DNA of 46,407 nt from an uncultured Verrucomicrobia subdivision 3 bacterium (GTDB lineage: Bacteria > Verrucomicrobiota > Verrucomicrobiia > Limisphaerales > UBA11358). Positions within the stretch are counted from its first letter, which is position 1. Each line of letters opens with the position of its first letter. The position numbers and the translations under genes were made by a program. Positions 8,452 to 17,598 of the stretch are shown here, in pieces. Where the stretch lies: NCBI GenBank assembly GCA_903842235.1, contig CAIMLG010000198.1, positions 1-46,407 on the forward strand, given 5' to 3'. The notes beneath the pieces were generated by a model. It saw only the letters and a list, made by a program, of their open reading frames with translations. It did no database searches and was not told the origin of the DNA.

Positions 8452-8735
8452 CTTTTCGCTCCACCAAGAATTGACTCACCGAAACCCGGACGCCTGAGGC
8501 GGCGGCTCGTCGGGATCTCATGCCGGACGTGGTTTTCGTCGTAGGATTCTTTCCAGCGAAAGTTCTCCATGGCCTTGTGCTTGTAACGCGGCTCGAGCAC
8601 CAGCGACAAGCCGATTACGGGCAAAGGCAAGCCCGACCAGTCCTTATTGGCGATGCTGGATTCGGCGACTTGCCTGGATGCCGGTGCCAATGTCAGGAGA
8701 TCTTTACCGGCTTCAAGCTTATCGTTTTCGGCCAT
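8448..8735 (-). CDS. Hypothetical small protein
   Basis: This 95-residue protein has a strong start: the Shine-Dalgarno GGAGGT sits five bases before the ATG at 8735. It begins MAENDKLEAGKDLL, has a short hydrophobic stretch (PVIGLSLVLEPRY) and ends in a basic tail (TSRRLRRPGF). I do not recognise a family. The stop of the upstream gene falls between the Shine-Dalgarno and the ATG, and its own stop overlaps the next start, so it is the middle of a tightly packed operon. Confidence 0.6.
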   Translation of the reverse strand: MAENDKLEAGKDLLTLAPASRQVAESSIANKDWSGLPLPVIGLSLVLEPRYKHKAMENFRWKESYDENHVRHEIPTSRRLRRPGFGESILGGAKR

Positions 8736-8737
8736 GG

Positions 8738-9031
8738 TTAACCTCCGGCTGAGCGACCCACTGCGGTGGCCCGTGCTTCCGCAATCGGAATTTCCTCAGC
8801 CGGCGTGCTGCCGATGATGTAAACATTCCGATTCGCGTCGAATTTACGGACGTGAAAGGTTTCCTCCCCCTGCCGAACAAAAATGGCGTAGCCGCGTTTG
8901 AGCATGTCGGTGATGGTTTCCTTGGCCTTTTGGACTTCATCCGGCTTGTCCGGATTAAAGCTCATTTCAAAATCGCCGTAGCCGGTGTTGAGGACGTCGA
9001 TTCCCGGGAGTGGCGTCTGGTTGTTTTGCAT
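8738..9031 (-). CDS. Hypothetical small protein
   Basis: This 97-residue soluble protein, not recognised, has coherent amphipathic composition. The N-terminal part reads MQNNQTPLPGIDVLNTGYGD. It is followed by a charged helix (DEVQKAKETITDMLKRGYA) and a beta-like segment (IFVRQGEETFHVRKFDANRN, then VYIIGS). The pattern of a helix followed by 'GYAIFV...GE...V..FD...YII' looks like a small alpha/beta accessory protein of phages or mobile islands, but that is an impression only. Two bases separate its stop from the next ATG. Confidence 0.6.
   Translation of the reverse strand: MQNNQTPLPGIDVLNTGYGDFEMSFNPDKPDEVQKAKETITDMLKRGYAIFVRQGEETFHVRKFDANRNVYIIGSTPAEEIPIAEARATAVGRSAGG
8741..8746 (-). promoter_or_regulatory. 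Strong ribosome binding site (GGAGGT)
   Basis: GGAGGT on the minus strand is five bases upstream of the ATG at 8735. It overlaps the end of the preceding coding region and fixes the start of the 95-residue protein. Confidence 0.7.
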
Positions 9032-9101
9032 AGAACTGGATTTCTTCGATCAACAATTGTGGTGTGGCGGAATGTTTGAGGACTTGATACAAATTCACGG
9101 G

Positions 9102-9476
9102 TCATTGGCCGGCGCGTTTTTTCAGAACAGTCTCAACGTGAGTTTTGTATTTCTGGAAGTTTTTAAGCCGGCATTCGGCGACGAAGCGACTGCACTCCTT
9201 GATAAAGGATTTCCGACTTTTCCAGCAGGGGTGGCCGGCCGGGGGCAGAAATTCGTTTTTCAATCCGTTACAGCCCGCGCAGCATACGGCCATGTTGTGC
9301 TCGTTGTCATACTTGACGCCGCTCGCCTCCAGCAGCGAACGCGGCACGAGATGTTCCTCGGTGGATTCGGCCAGGGCGTCGGTGCTGGACGCCAAATCGC
9401 GCGAACAATAAACGTATTTGCCGTCGCTCTTTTCAAAGACATTGACCCAGCCGAAATCGGGTCGGCACCTGGACAC
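9102..9476 (-). CDS. HNH-type endonuclease-like protein, possibly N-terminally short
   Basis: This 124-residue protein has an HNH-like core: EEHLVPRSLL supplies the first histidine, NEHNMAVCC the asparagine, and CCAGCNGLKN a cysteine pair with Asn at the third catalytic position (an HNN-like variant). A basic C-terminus follows. HNH proteins of this size are metal-dependent nucleases common in phages, mobile islands and restriction systems. The only available start is a GTG at 9476, four codons after a TAG, so the N-terminus may be truncated or decayed. It heads the four-gene lower-GC island; the next gene begins 70 bases downstream. The HNH call is fairly safe; biological role and activity are unknown. 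Confidence 0.65.
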   Translation of the reverse strand: MSRCRPDFGWVNVFEKSDGKYVYCSRDLASSTDALAESTEEHLVPRSLLEASGVKYDNEHNMAVCCAGCNGLKNEFLPPAGHPCWKSRKSFIKECSRFVAECRLKNFQKYKTHVETVLKKRAGQ

Positions 9477-10014
9477 GCTGCTTGCCTACCTGGAGGCAAT
9501 CCACTGGCACGCGGTTGATGCTGGCACGCTGCAACCATCTGGCAGCGCCACTGCGGTATTCCGGCAGCGTGGCGATTGGGCCGCAAAAAATACCCGCGAA
9601 GAAACCAGCCGTGACCGTTACACGAATCAAAATTTAAGCCTGGAGATCGCCGATCTGGAAAGCCAGCTCGCAGCTTTGGGCTATGGGAAAATTTACTGCG
9701 AAGCGATTCGCACAAATACGAATAGCGGCCGCGACAATGCGCACGCGCAGCACCTATATAAACTGCGCTGCAGCGCACGCTGAAAGCCAAGACCAGAACC
9801 GCAAAGTCCACGGCCATCCCTGATTGATTTTCCGACAACGCCGGATTTGCAGAAACGGTAAAAAACAGCCGCCAAAAGGCTGCGTAATTTTGTTGGTTTC
9901 GATTTTTGGAACTTGGAACTCATCCAAAGCGCACAAAATCAGCGCGGCTTTACAGCTCATGGCAATGCCTTATTCATAAACGCCGCGCGGAGTTCCAGGC
10001 TAGGTTTTTCAGCG
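9477..10014. other. Intergenic region, no convincing gene
   Basis: This 538-base, lower-GC stretch lies between the HNH gene and the end of the MoxR operon. Open frames occur on both strands (for example 9418-9783 plus and 9433-9630 minus), but none has a ribosome binding site or a recognisable domain, and they overlap the HNH gene out of frame. It could hold decayed remains of the island. A terminator-like hairpin sits at 9860-9882. Confidence 0.5.
9860..9883 (-). terminator. Intrinsic terminator of the MoxR operon
   Basis: Read on the minus strand: CAGCC, a 7-base loop, GGCTG, then six T residues. The stem extends to 6 bp with a G-T pair. It is about 130 bases beyond the stop of the DUF4159 gene, in the right direction to end the long operon. 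Confidence 0.5.
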
Positions 10015-10746
10015 CTATTTCACCTGCGTCATCGCGTAAATGTAGATGTTCACGAGCATTCGCATGCATAATAATTCCGTGCCGGGCGGGGCGGGGCTGC
10101 GGTGTTCGGTGACCAGATCCCAGGCGCACTGCAGGCCGCTCAGGCTGATCAGTCCGACCATGCGCGGGCCGACCATGAGGCCACAAAGCCCGAACTGGGT
10201 GAACATGTGCGGTGGTTCGCCCCCGGGAATCTGAAAGTAACAACGGTAAACCTCGTGCGTCCTAGGCAACGGAACGAGCTGCACCTCGGGCATCATTTCG
10301 GCGAAGAAGGCGGTTTGCTGGCGAAAATAATCGTTCAGGTCCGGATTGACCCGATCATCGTGGCAGGCGTCAATCATCAGAAAGCCGCCGCGCCGGATAA
10401 ATTCCACCACGTTGCGCCGGGCGCTGGGATCCACCAGCACGGCGACGCCTTGCGAAAAGATGAACGGATATTTGCAGAGCGAAGCGAGATCGGCCGGATC
10501 GGCCGTATACCAGTTGGGGTCGATGTTGAGCGTGGTCTGCTCCCGGAAAAATTTCATCAGCAGCGGGTCGCTGCCGGCATGCCGCGACCAGCTCGGGCTC
10601 GGTGTTTTCAACCGCGCCCAGCCCACGCGGTCGCCGCGCAGCTGATCCAGTCCGTTGCCGAGCAGGGACAGCCTCGGTACAAAAAACAGACTGGCCAGCC
10701 CCAGTTTTAAGAAGCGCAGGCGCGAGATTTCAGTCGGATGGCTCAT
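10015..10746 (-). CDS. DUF4159-domain secreted protein
   Basis: This is a 243-residue protein, the last gene of the operon. Its ATG at 10746 overlaps the stop of the vWA gene by four bases. The N-terminus (SRLRFLKLGLASLFFVP) is a signal-peptide-like helix with basic residues. The body matches DUF4159: an early FFREQTTLNIDPNW segment, a glutamine-amidotransferase-like strand (YPFIFSQGVAVLVDP), EFIRRGGFLMIDACHDD, then NDYFRQQTAFFAEMMPEVQL. DUF4159 proteins commonly sit beside MoxR/DUF58/vWA genes in Verrucomicrobia and Planctomycetes; their function is not established. A likely role is in an envelope-associated complex. Confidence 0.75.
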   Translation of the reverse strand: MSHPTEISRLRFLKLGLASLFFVPRLSLLGNGLDQLRGDRVGWARLKTPSPSWSRHAGSDPLLMKFFREQTTLNIDPNWYTADPADLASLCKYPFIFSQGVAVLVDPSARRNVVEFIRRGGFLMIDACHDDRVNPDLNDYFRQQTAFFAEMMPEVQLVPLPRTHEVYRCYFQIPGGEPPHMFTQFGLCGLMVGPRMVGLISLSGLQCAWDLVTEHRSPAPPGTELLCMRMLVNIYIYAMTQVK

Positions 10747-12986
10747 AATAATTTGCAGCGGCGGCGGACGATCAATTCTGTGGCGTAAACGCCGAGCAGC
10801 AGCAGGAGCAGCAGCCCGGAGTTCCACAGCGGTTCCGGCATTTTTACCGGCGGTTTGGCGGCGGCCTCCGTCGGCGATTGGAGCCCGGTGGCGTTGTCCA
10901 CCAGCGCGCCGCCGGTGTCTTCCGCCAGTTGTTTCATGCCCGTCAGATCCGCCGGCAGGTTCAGCAGTTCCGCCGAGCTAGGCTTTTCCTGAACTGGGAA
11001 AACAACCCGCACGGTGTGGTTGGCCGCGTCGGTGGCGTGGACTTCCCACCGGCCCGCCTTCGTGGGCGTGAAGCTGGCTTCCCACGCGGGACCATCCGCG
11101 GTGGTCGCTTCGGAAATGGTTAATGGTTGGTGTCCGCCAGCGGGTGAAACCGTTTCCAACCGCGGCGGGTTTTCGGTTGAGGCGGCGTTCACGGAGAATA
11201 CCATCGGCGCGTTGACCGCCGGCGACGCCGTCAGCTTCACTAGGCGCAAACCCTGGCCGGAGCCGGGCGCGAGCGAGAGCAGCAGTTGTTGCCAGAATTT
11301 TTCCACCGCGAAATTGCCGCTGGGCAGCGACATTTTCCAGCGCCACAACAAATCCGTGGCCAGCGCCGCCGTGAATCCGTTGCCGTATTGCTGCCGGGCC
11401 AGCAGGATGTCCGGCACGCCCTGGCCGCTCACGGCCAGCGTTTCCGCTCCCGGCTTGACGGTTCGCACTTTGGCGTTCTCGGAAAATTTCGGCAGCGCGT
11501 CGCCAGTGGCGCTCGCAAACAAACGGTTCGCGGCCGCGCCGCGTGCCCCGGCCGGCCGCGCAAACGGTTTCAAGGTGATCAATTGGCTGCCGCCGGAAGA
11601 CGAATCATCGCCGGACTGCGTCGCATTGTCGGACAACTGCTGCCGCATCCGCCGCAGCGCGGGATCACCCAGTTCATTTTGCCTCGCAAAAACCACCGGC
11701 AGCATCTGCTCGAGCGCCGTGCCGGAGAAACGTTCCGTTGCTTGCGTGTCCGGCGAGATGAAGAGCACCCCGCCGCCGCCGCGCACATAATCCACCAGCG
11801 CCTGTTGCTGCTTGGGCGTCAGTTGGTCGGCAAAAACGTGGGCGAGAATCACAACCTGAAAGCGCCGCAGTTCCGCCGCGTCCTCTGGCAGATCCGTCAG
11901 CGCCGTGCCGTTGGCCGGGGCCGCCGTCATCTGCACCTGCAGCGCCGGGTTCAAGATCGCCGTGAGCCGGAAACTGGGGTCGCTCTCCAGCGCGCCGCGC
12001 AAAAACCGGTAGCCCCATTGCAAGGCGCCCTGATAATACAGCACCTCCATCGTGGTGTGCTCGACCACCTCGGACAGGCAGGAGGTGGACTGGTCGCCCA
12101 CGCGAAATTCCAGCGAGAGCGTGCCCGGTTCGCCGGAATCCACCGGCACCGGCCAGGACAAAGCGTTGTGTCCCGCCCGGACCGGCAGTTTTGCGGCCGC
12201 CAGTTTTTTCCCGTTGCCCCACAGTTCCACCGGCAACTCGCCGTCCTGCGCCACGGAGGTTTCGACCAATGCTGTCGCCGTGAACTGCGTTTGCCGCAGC
12301 ACCCGCGCCGGCGCTTTGACTTCGCACAAGGCCAGGCTGGCGCCGGGCAGTAGATGATTTTTGCCCGGCACAAAATAGATCGGCACACCGCGCTGCGCGG
12401 CTGCCGCGGCAAACTTGCCGGCGTCATCCTGGCTCGTGTCGCGGCCGTCGGTGAGGCAGACAATGGCGGTGGGATTTTCCGCGAGCGTCTGGGTCAGCGC
12501 CGCATACAAATGAGTTTCGCCGCCCTCCATCGGGGGAGTGGTGGCGTCGGGGAGGGAGGCCGCAGACTGGACCTCGTTGGCAAACCGCCGGTAGTTGATG
12601 CGGCCAAAGTTTTGCTTGGCCGCCGGTTCAATCTGTTGCCACCGACGCAACGCCGAAGCGAGCCGCGTGTCGCCCCGATAATCCGGGGTGCTCATGCTTG
12701 CCGAACGATCCACCAGCACCGCGAGCGTGTGGGAGGACTTGCCCGGTGGCGGGGTTTCCGTTACTCGCATGGGATTGGCGAGACAGAGCAGCATCAATAT
12801 AATCGCCGCCGCGCGCAGGCCGGCCAGCCACCGGCGCCGACTCGGCAAGAGCTCGCCGGCCGTGCGCCGGTAGGACCAGACCGCGAAAAAAATCCCGGCC
12901 GCCCCCAGCAGCGCGAGCAAGCCCGCCGCCGCCGCCGGCGACCAGGTGCGCAGCCATCCGCCAAATTGCCATTCGATGTGTGTCAT
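10743..12986 (-). CDS. Membrane vWA-domain protein with GATase1-like region
   Basis: This 747-residue protein has two N-terminal membrane helices (~18-38 and ~52-70) and a von Willebrand A domain with the MIDAS DRSAS at residues 93-97 and the later TDGRDTSQD. After Ig-like and linker sequence comes a glutamine-amidotransferase-like fold (VVILAHVFADQLTPKQQQAL, then VRGGGGVLFISPD). A last membrane helix (LLLLLLLGVYATELIV) is followed by a basic tail. The layout matches the large vWA/BatA-like proteins of MoxR operons: the metal-binding domain likely mediates protein contacts on the periplasmic side. Its start touches the stop of the 882-residue neighbour directly (TAA then ATG), and its stop overlaps the DUF4159 start. 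Confidence 0.8.
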   Translation of the reverse strand: MTHIEWQFGGWLRTWSPAAAAGLLALLGAAGIFFAVWSYRRTAGELLPSRRRWLAGLRAAAIILMLLCLANPMRVTETPPPGKSSHTLAVLVDRSASMSTPDYRGDTRLASALRRWQQIEPAAKQNFGRINYRRFANEVQSAASLPDATTPPMEGGETHLYAALTQTLAENPTAIVCLTDGRDTSQDDAGKFAAAAAQRGVPIYFVPGKNHLLPGASLALCEVKAPARVLRQTQFTATALVETSVAQDGELPVELWGNGKKLAAAKLPVRAGHNALSWPVPVDSGEPGTLSLEFRVGDQSTSCLSEVVEHTTMEVLYYQGALQWGYRFLRGALESDPSFRLTAILNPALQVQMTAAPANGTALTDLPEDAAELRRFQVVILAHVFADQLTPKQQQALVDYVRGGGGVLFISPDTQATERFSGTALEQMLPVVFARQNELGDPALRRMRQQLSDNATQSGDDSSSGGSQLITLKPFARPAGARGAAANRLFASATGDALPKFSENAKVRTVKPGAETLAVSGQGVPDILLARQQYGNGFTAALATDLLWRWKMSLPSGNFAVEKFWQQLLLSLAPGSGQGLRLVKLTASPAVNAPMVFSVNAASTENPPRLETVSPAGGHQPLTISEATTADGPAWEASFTPTKAGRWEVHATDAANHTVRVVFPVQEKPSSAELLNLPADLTGMKQLAEDTGGALVDNATGLQSPTEAAAKPPVKMPEPLWNSGLLLLLLLGVYATELIVRRRCKLL

Positions 12987-15635
12987 TTACCGGTTTTCCA
13001 AATCGTCGTTCGCCGGCTGAAAGTCCTTTGACACTTGTTCAAAATAATCCGCCACCGCCGCGCGATAAGCGGGCGGCGCGGTCGTGGTTTCCTTCGCCGC
13101 CAGTTCATACGGCCGCCGCATCCGGGCCAGATCCGCTTGCAACGAGTGGATCAAGCCGGTCAGCGGCGGGTCGATCTCTGTCGCCAGCGACGCGATGTCG
13201 AGCGGGTTCAAACGGTCGCCCGCGCCCGGTGTGCACAAAATATTGTTGAGCGTGGCCAAGCTGGACGGGGGGCGGCTGCTCCCGGTGCGGATATCCATGC
13301 TGGCCAGCCGCAGGTTGTCCAAAAGCTTCGCGGCCTCGGCTTTTTGCATTTCGGCGCGGCTCATTTCCGGCCCGCGGGCATGGCCGGTTTGATCGCCGGG
13401 TTTGGCATCCGGCGAAGCACCGGTCGCCGAGCCGGTTTCCTTGCCTGGTTGCGTTCCCGGACTGCTGCATTGCGAAGCCAGATGATTCAAGTTCGCCTGT
13501 GTGCGCTGCAATTGGTCCACCAACCGCGCCAGTTCCTGGCGCGTGAGCGGACCGGAAGTTCGCTGCTGACCGGCGTGTTCGGCGAGTTCGGTCAGCTTGC
13601 TGGCCAGCGCCTCCGAACGTCCGGCGTCGCGGGGCGACTGCTGTGCCTGCGCTTGCATCTGCTTCAGCGAATCGCTTTGCAGCTGCTTTGCCATTTCAGC
13701 CAGGCGGCCGGCGGCATTGGTCGCGCCATTCTCCTGCTGGCGCTGGGCTTCCGCGGCTAGATTTTTCGTGGCTTCGTGGACCGCGTCTTCGGATTTCTTC
13801 AACTCGGCGGCGGCTTCCGCGTCGGTTTGCGCCTGCGCGGCCTTACGGACGCTGTTGGCGGCCGCGGAAAGCTGGAGCAGCGCGTCGGCGAGCTGGTTTT
13901 TCGCCGTTTGGTTGCCGCCCGCGCGCAAGGCGGCAGCGGTTTGGCGCAATTCCCGCGCCGCTTCGGCGGCCGGTTCGCTGGCGGCGGTGAAATCACGGCT
14001 GTCAATCCGCTCCTGCGACTTGCCGGCGAGCTCGTCGCTCGCTTGCAAATGTTTCAACGCGTCCGGATTAAAACCGGGATCGCCGAGAAATTCGTTAATG
14101 CACTGCTTGATTTCGGCCTGGCGCTCGCCGGGCGTGCCGGTAATTTCCCCCGCGCCGGACGAAGCAGCTTCGGCGGCGAGCTTGAGCGTGGCATTGGTGT
14201 TGCCGCTCGCCAGATCGCCCGCGAGCCGCGTTTGCGCGTTGGCCAGCGCGTCGATTTTTCCCGCGCGGGTCAGCGGATGGGTTTTCAAATCCAGATTTTT
14301 CGGCTGCTGAAACGGATCATTCGCCTTCGGCTGTTTGTTCTTGCTCGCTAGTGAAATGGAATTCTTCAAATACTTTTCCACCTCGGTGAGATAGCCCAGC
14401 GCCTTGCCCTGCGGCGGTAATGCCGGTTGGTTCTCTTCCTTCTGAATTTTTTTACCGGCATCCGTCATGAGCGGTTGCGATTGCCGCACGAGGCCGAGGA
14501 TTGGCTCCGGATAATGATTCGTGGTCATCAGCTCGACCACCTCCGCGGTGCGCCCGGCGAGTTGGCCTTGCGCGTCGCCGACGCGGGAATTTTCCGTCCG
14601 CCATTCGTCGTTGTCGTGGCCGACTCCGGCGTGGGCCAGTGTGAAATTATCCTTCATCAGCCGCAGCTGCGCGGCCTTCAGCGCGGTGACGTAGTTGAAA
14701 CATTTGCTCGGCTGGTCGCCGCCGGCGCAGATGAACGTGTCCTCGCGCACTGGTTTCACCTGCACGAACTGGACTGGCGAAGTCGTGGGCGGCAGGTTGC
14801 CGTCGGCGGTCCGCTGCGCGGTGACGTGATACGAAACGATGTCGTAGGTTTTGACGTCCAGCTGGTCGAGGAAGATCGACGGCTTGAGCGTGTGCCGGCC
14901 GGCCGAGGTCAATTCATCCGTCAGCGGCTGCGACAGGCGGTGCTCACCGTTCACTTCAATTTCCAGCACAGCATTCCGCAGGCCGCAGGCGGAGACGGCT
15001 TCAGCTTCGAGCGGCACTTCTTCAATGGCGGTCGCGGCGGTTTCCGATTCCGGCGAATGCCATTCGATGCTGGCCGCCGGCGGCTCCGGCGCGGCGGCCT
15101 TCTTGATGCCCGCCTTAGTCGCGGGCGCATTTTTTTTCGCCGTCAAATCTGGCTGCACTGGCCGCGTCCAACAGACCAGCGTGGTCAGATGCGCCATGGC
15201 CAGCAATGTCACGAGCGTGGTCAGCACCGGCAGCCAGCGGCGGCGCGGCGTCAGATGGGCCTGTTGCAAAAAAAACTCGGTCTCCGCCCGCTGCGCTTGT
15301 GCAAGCGGATCGACCGCGGATTTCATGGCTGTCGCGGCTTCGAGCCGGTTGTGCGTGGCAAACTGCGCGTCAATTTCCGCCGCGCTACGGACCAGGCTGC
15401 GCCGCCGGGCACGCCACAAGAATCCCGCACCGATGGCGGTTAGGGCGAGGCCGGCGAGCCAGCCGATCCGCAAGCTCCGCCAGTCGGCCACCGGTGCCAC
15501 GGCCGGATGCAGCAACCAAAGCAGCGCGAGTGTCGCGGCCAGGCCGATGGTAACCAAGGTGAGCAGCGGCACGGCTTGCGCCGCGCGATGCCGGGACCGC
15601 ACGAATTTTTCCGGGGTGGAATTTTTAGCATTCAT
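12987..15635 (-). CDS. Large membrane-anchored coiled-coil protein of the MoxR operon (DUF4175-like)
   Basis: This 882-residue protein has two close N-terminal membrane helices (~22-45, ~58-72) and a third near 138-160. A periplasmic region of Ig-like character (~170-300) follows. The rest, ~300-880, is a long Ala/Gln/Glu/Lys-rich region with several helical, probably coiled-coil segments (for example ELKKSEDAVHEATKNLAAEA). This is the pattern of the DUF4175-like proteins found between BatA and vWA genes in this type of operon in Verrucomicrobia. No catalytic motif is visible. A structural or scaffold role in an envelope stress complex is inference. Confidence 0.65.
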   Translation of the reverse strand: MNAKNSTPEKFVRSRHRAAQAVPLLTLVTIGLAATLALLWLLHPAVAPVADWRSLRIGWLAGLALTAIGAGFLWRARRRSLVRSAAEIDAQFATHNRLEAATAMKSAVDPLAQAQRAETEFFLQQAHLTPRRRWLPVLTTLVTLLAMAHLTTLVCWTRPVQPDLTAKKNAPATKAGIKKAAAPEPPAASIEWHSPESETAATAIEEVPLEAEAVSACGLRNAVLEIEVNGEHRLSQPLTDELTSAGRHTLKPSIFLDQLDVKTYDIVSYHVTAQRTADGNLPPTTSPVQFVQVKPVREDTFICAGGDQPSKCFNYVTALKAAQLRLMKDNFTLAHAGVGHDNDEWRTENSRVGDAQGQLAGRTAEVVELMTTNHYPEPILGLVRQSQPLMTDAGKKIQKEENQPALPPQGKALGYLTEVEKYLKNSISLASKNKQPKANDPFQQPKNLDLKTHPLTRAGKIDALANAQTRLAGDLASGNTNATLKLAAEAASSGAGEITGTPGERQAEIKQCINEFLGDPGFNPDALKHLQASDELAGKSQERIDSRDFTAASEPAAEAARELRQTAAALRAGGNQTAKNQLADALLQLSAAANSVRKAAQAQTDAEAAAELKKSEDAVHEATKNLAAEAQRQQENGATNAAGRLAEMAKQLQSDSLKQMQAQAQQSPRDAGRSEALASKLTELAEHAGQQRTSGPLTRQELARLVDQLQRTQANLNHLASQCSSPGTQPGKETGSATGASPDAKPGDQTGHARGPEMSRAEMQKAEAAKLLDNLRLASMDIRTGSSRPPSSLATLNNILCTPGAGDRLNPLDIASLATEIDPPLTGLIHSLQADLARMRRPYELAAKETTTAPPAYRAAVADYFEQVSKDFQPANDDLENR

Positions 15636-15654
15636 GGTTTCAAGGAGTTGAGGT

Positions 15655-17598
15655 TTACAAGGAAGTCCGGTTGGCCAAAGCCAGTTCGGCGAACAGCGCG
15701 GCGCCGCCGATCACCAGCAGCCACCACCAGAGCCGCTGGCGGTTTTCGGCCATCGCCCAGGCGGCGGGCATGGCTGTGGCGGTCCGCACGGTGGGCGGCG
15801 CCGCTTCCGACGATTCCAGCGCCGCGAGCTGGTCGGGGTTGGCCCACGGCGAAAGATCGGATTCCTCCGCCGGCGGGTTGACGGCGAAAACTATCTTCAC
15901 GCCGGCCCCGGCGAATTCATACAAGCCCGGCACATCTGGGCGCACGTTGCCATTCACGGTCGAATTTTTTTGCGGCGTCAGCGCGTCGAGCGCATGCCAG
16001 GTGCCCGGCAGGTCCGGCAGGGGAATTGTGTCGCCCACGCGCCAGTCGTTGCGCACCTCCTTGAACGCGCCGAGCCAGCGAACCGCGCAATGCACGAACG
16101 GCACGAACGACGGTTTCGCCGGCCAGTCGGTCGCCTCCCGGTCCGGCGGAAAACCCGCGATGAGCAGGCGCTGCCCGTCGTGGTTGAGTTCGCCGATGGC
16201 CATTTTCCCGTCCGGCCAGTTGGCGATGGGCGCGAGCAGATCGCCCGCGAGATCAAAGCCGCGATAAAATTCCACTTCCAAAAGCGGGAGTAGGCTTTGT
16301 CCGGCGAACGCCGCGAGCGCCGGATGCTCGGCATCCCAATCGCGCAGATGCCACGGTTCGTCCGCTGCCGCCCGGGTGGTGACGCGCACGCCCTGCTGTT
16401 TGAGCCAGCTTCTTTGCGCCGCGCTGCCGTCCGCAAAAACCCAGACCGGGCCGCCGGCTTCGTGGAATTGATCGAGCCGCTGCCGGCCGGGCTCGCGGAA
16501 GGAAGCCTCGTTGCGCAGTACGACCGTGGAGTCCAACGGCCAAGCCTGACCCGGCAGCGGCGCGGGTTGGATGCCGACGGTTCCGAGCTTTTGCGTGGCG
16601 CGCAGGGCGTGCGTGAGAAAATCCGTTTTCGGCGCGGCATCGAGCAGCACGACGTTGGTGGTCGTGGCGGCAGCCGCGATCCACGCCGTGTCGTCCGCCG
16701 GCAAATCATCGGCATCCAGCGAAACGCGCAGGCCCGCGGCACCGGCCGGCCAGGCGCAGGGAACCGTCAGTTTGTTGTCGCCGTTGCGGAGCAAAACGCT
16801 TTGCGTGACCACGACGGTTTTGCCGGCGTAAACGGTGAGTTCGCGGCGGTCGGGCGTCTGGGGAAACTGGCGGATGGTGACTTCCAAGCGATCCTTCTCG
16901 GCAGGCGACTGGCGCAACGCCGTGATGGCGGCCTGACGCGCCGGTGCCGGCGTGGTGCCGATAAAGCGGAAACTCACGCCGGGCGGAAGTTTCTGCGCGA
17001 GATCCGTGCCGCGCCAGCCGGCGCGCTGTTCGTCGGCGGCCCAGGCGAGGATTTTCGTGCCGGCGGTAATTTTGGCCAGCGCGTCGCCCGCGACCCGCAG
17101 TGGCCGGGCATAACGGGTTTTTTCGTAGCCCGGTTTGACAGTGGCGAGCGCGGTGCGGACGCGCGCCAGATCGTCGGTCATCGGCACCAGCCAGACCGGT
17201 TCCGGTTCCATCAGCAGCAGCGCCGCCTGATCGCCGGGAGCCAGTTCATCCAACTGGCCGAGGCTCCACGACTGGGTTTCTTCCCAGCGACCGCGGGTCT
17301 GCTCGCTCATGGAATTGTCGAGCGCGATGACCAGCGCGCGGCGGGTGACCGTCGGGGATTTTCCCCAGAACGGCCGCGCAAAAGCGGCGCAGAGCAGCGC
17401 GATGGCAAGGCAGCGGAGCAGCAGGGTGAGCCAGCGGAGCAGCCGGTTGCGCCGCGTGTCGCGCAAGGCGGATTCGCCGAGGAACCGCAGTGATGGAAAG
17501 CGCACCACGTCGCGCGGCTTGCGGCGCACCAGGTGCAGCACCACCGGCAGCCCGATGAGTAGCGCGCCGGCGAGAAATCCTGGAAAAAGCCAGTTCAC
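15655..17598 (-). CDS. BatA-type vWA membrane protein
   Basis: This 647-residue protein begins at a GTG (17598) that overlaps the stop of the DUF58 gene by four bases. The frame stays open upstream to 17799 but that part is a shadow of DUF58. The N-terminus is the classic BatA domain: WLFPGFLAGALLIGLPVVLH, RRKPRDVVRFPSLRFL and a second helix (RCLAIALLCAAFARPF). The vWA domain follows, with MIDAS DNSMS at residues 94-98. The middle carries a GATase1-like or structural region and the C-terminus a final membrane helix (LWWWLLVIGGAALFAELALA). BatA-type proteins work with MoxR and DUF58 partners; in other bacteria the system is linked to aerotolerance and envelope stress. Confidence 0.85.
   Translation of the reverse strand: MNWLFPGFLAGALLIGLPVVLHLVRRKPRDVVRFPSLRFLGESALRDTRRNRLLRWLTLLLRCLAIALLCAAFARPFWGKSPTVTRRALVIALDNSMSEQTRGRWEETQSWSLGQLDELAPGDQAALLLMEPEPVWLVPMTDDLARVRTALATVKPGYEKTRYARPLRVAGDALAKITAGTKILAWAADEQRAGWRGTDLAQKLPPGVSFRFIGTTPAPARQAAITALRQSPAEKDRLEVTIRQFPQTPDRRELTVYAGKTVVVTQSVLLRNGDNKLTVPCAWPAGAAGLRVSLDADDLPADDTAWIAAAATTTNVVLLDAAPKTDFLTHALRATQKLGTVGIQPAPLPGQAWPLDSTVVLRNEASFREPGRQRLDQFHEAGGPVWVFADGSAAQRSWLKQQGVRVTTRAAADEPWHLRDWDAEHPALAAFAGQSLLPLLEVEFYRGFDLAGDLLAPIANWPDGKMAIGELNHDGQRLLIAGFPPDREATDWPAKPSFVPFVHCAVRWLGAFKEVRNDWRVGDTIPLPDLPGTWHALDALTPQKNSTVNGNVRPDVPGLYEFAGAGVKIVFAVNPPAEESDLSPWANPDQLAALESSEAAPPTVRTATAMPAAWAMAENRQRLWWWLLVIGGAALFAELALANRTSL

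Noticed and set aside
9418..9783. 121-residue plus-strand open frame
   Set aside because: It overlaps the HNH gene out of frame at its start and has no ribosome site or domain. Probably not coding.
14427..17493. Long plus-strand open frames opposite the MoxR operon (14427-15443, 16297-17493)
   Set aside because: They are shadows of the minus-strand genes, with no ribosome sites and no domains.
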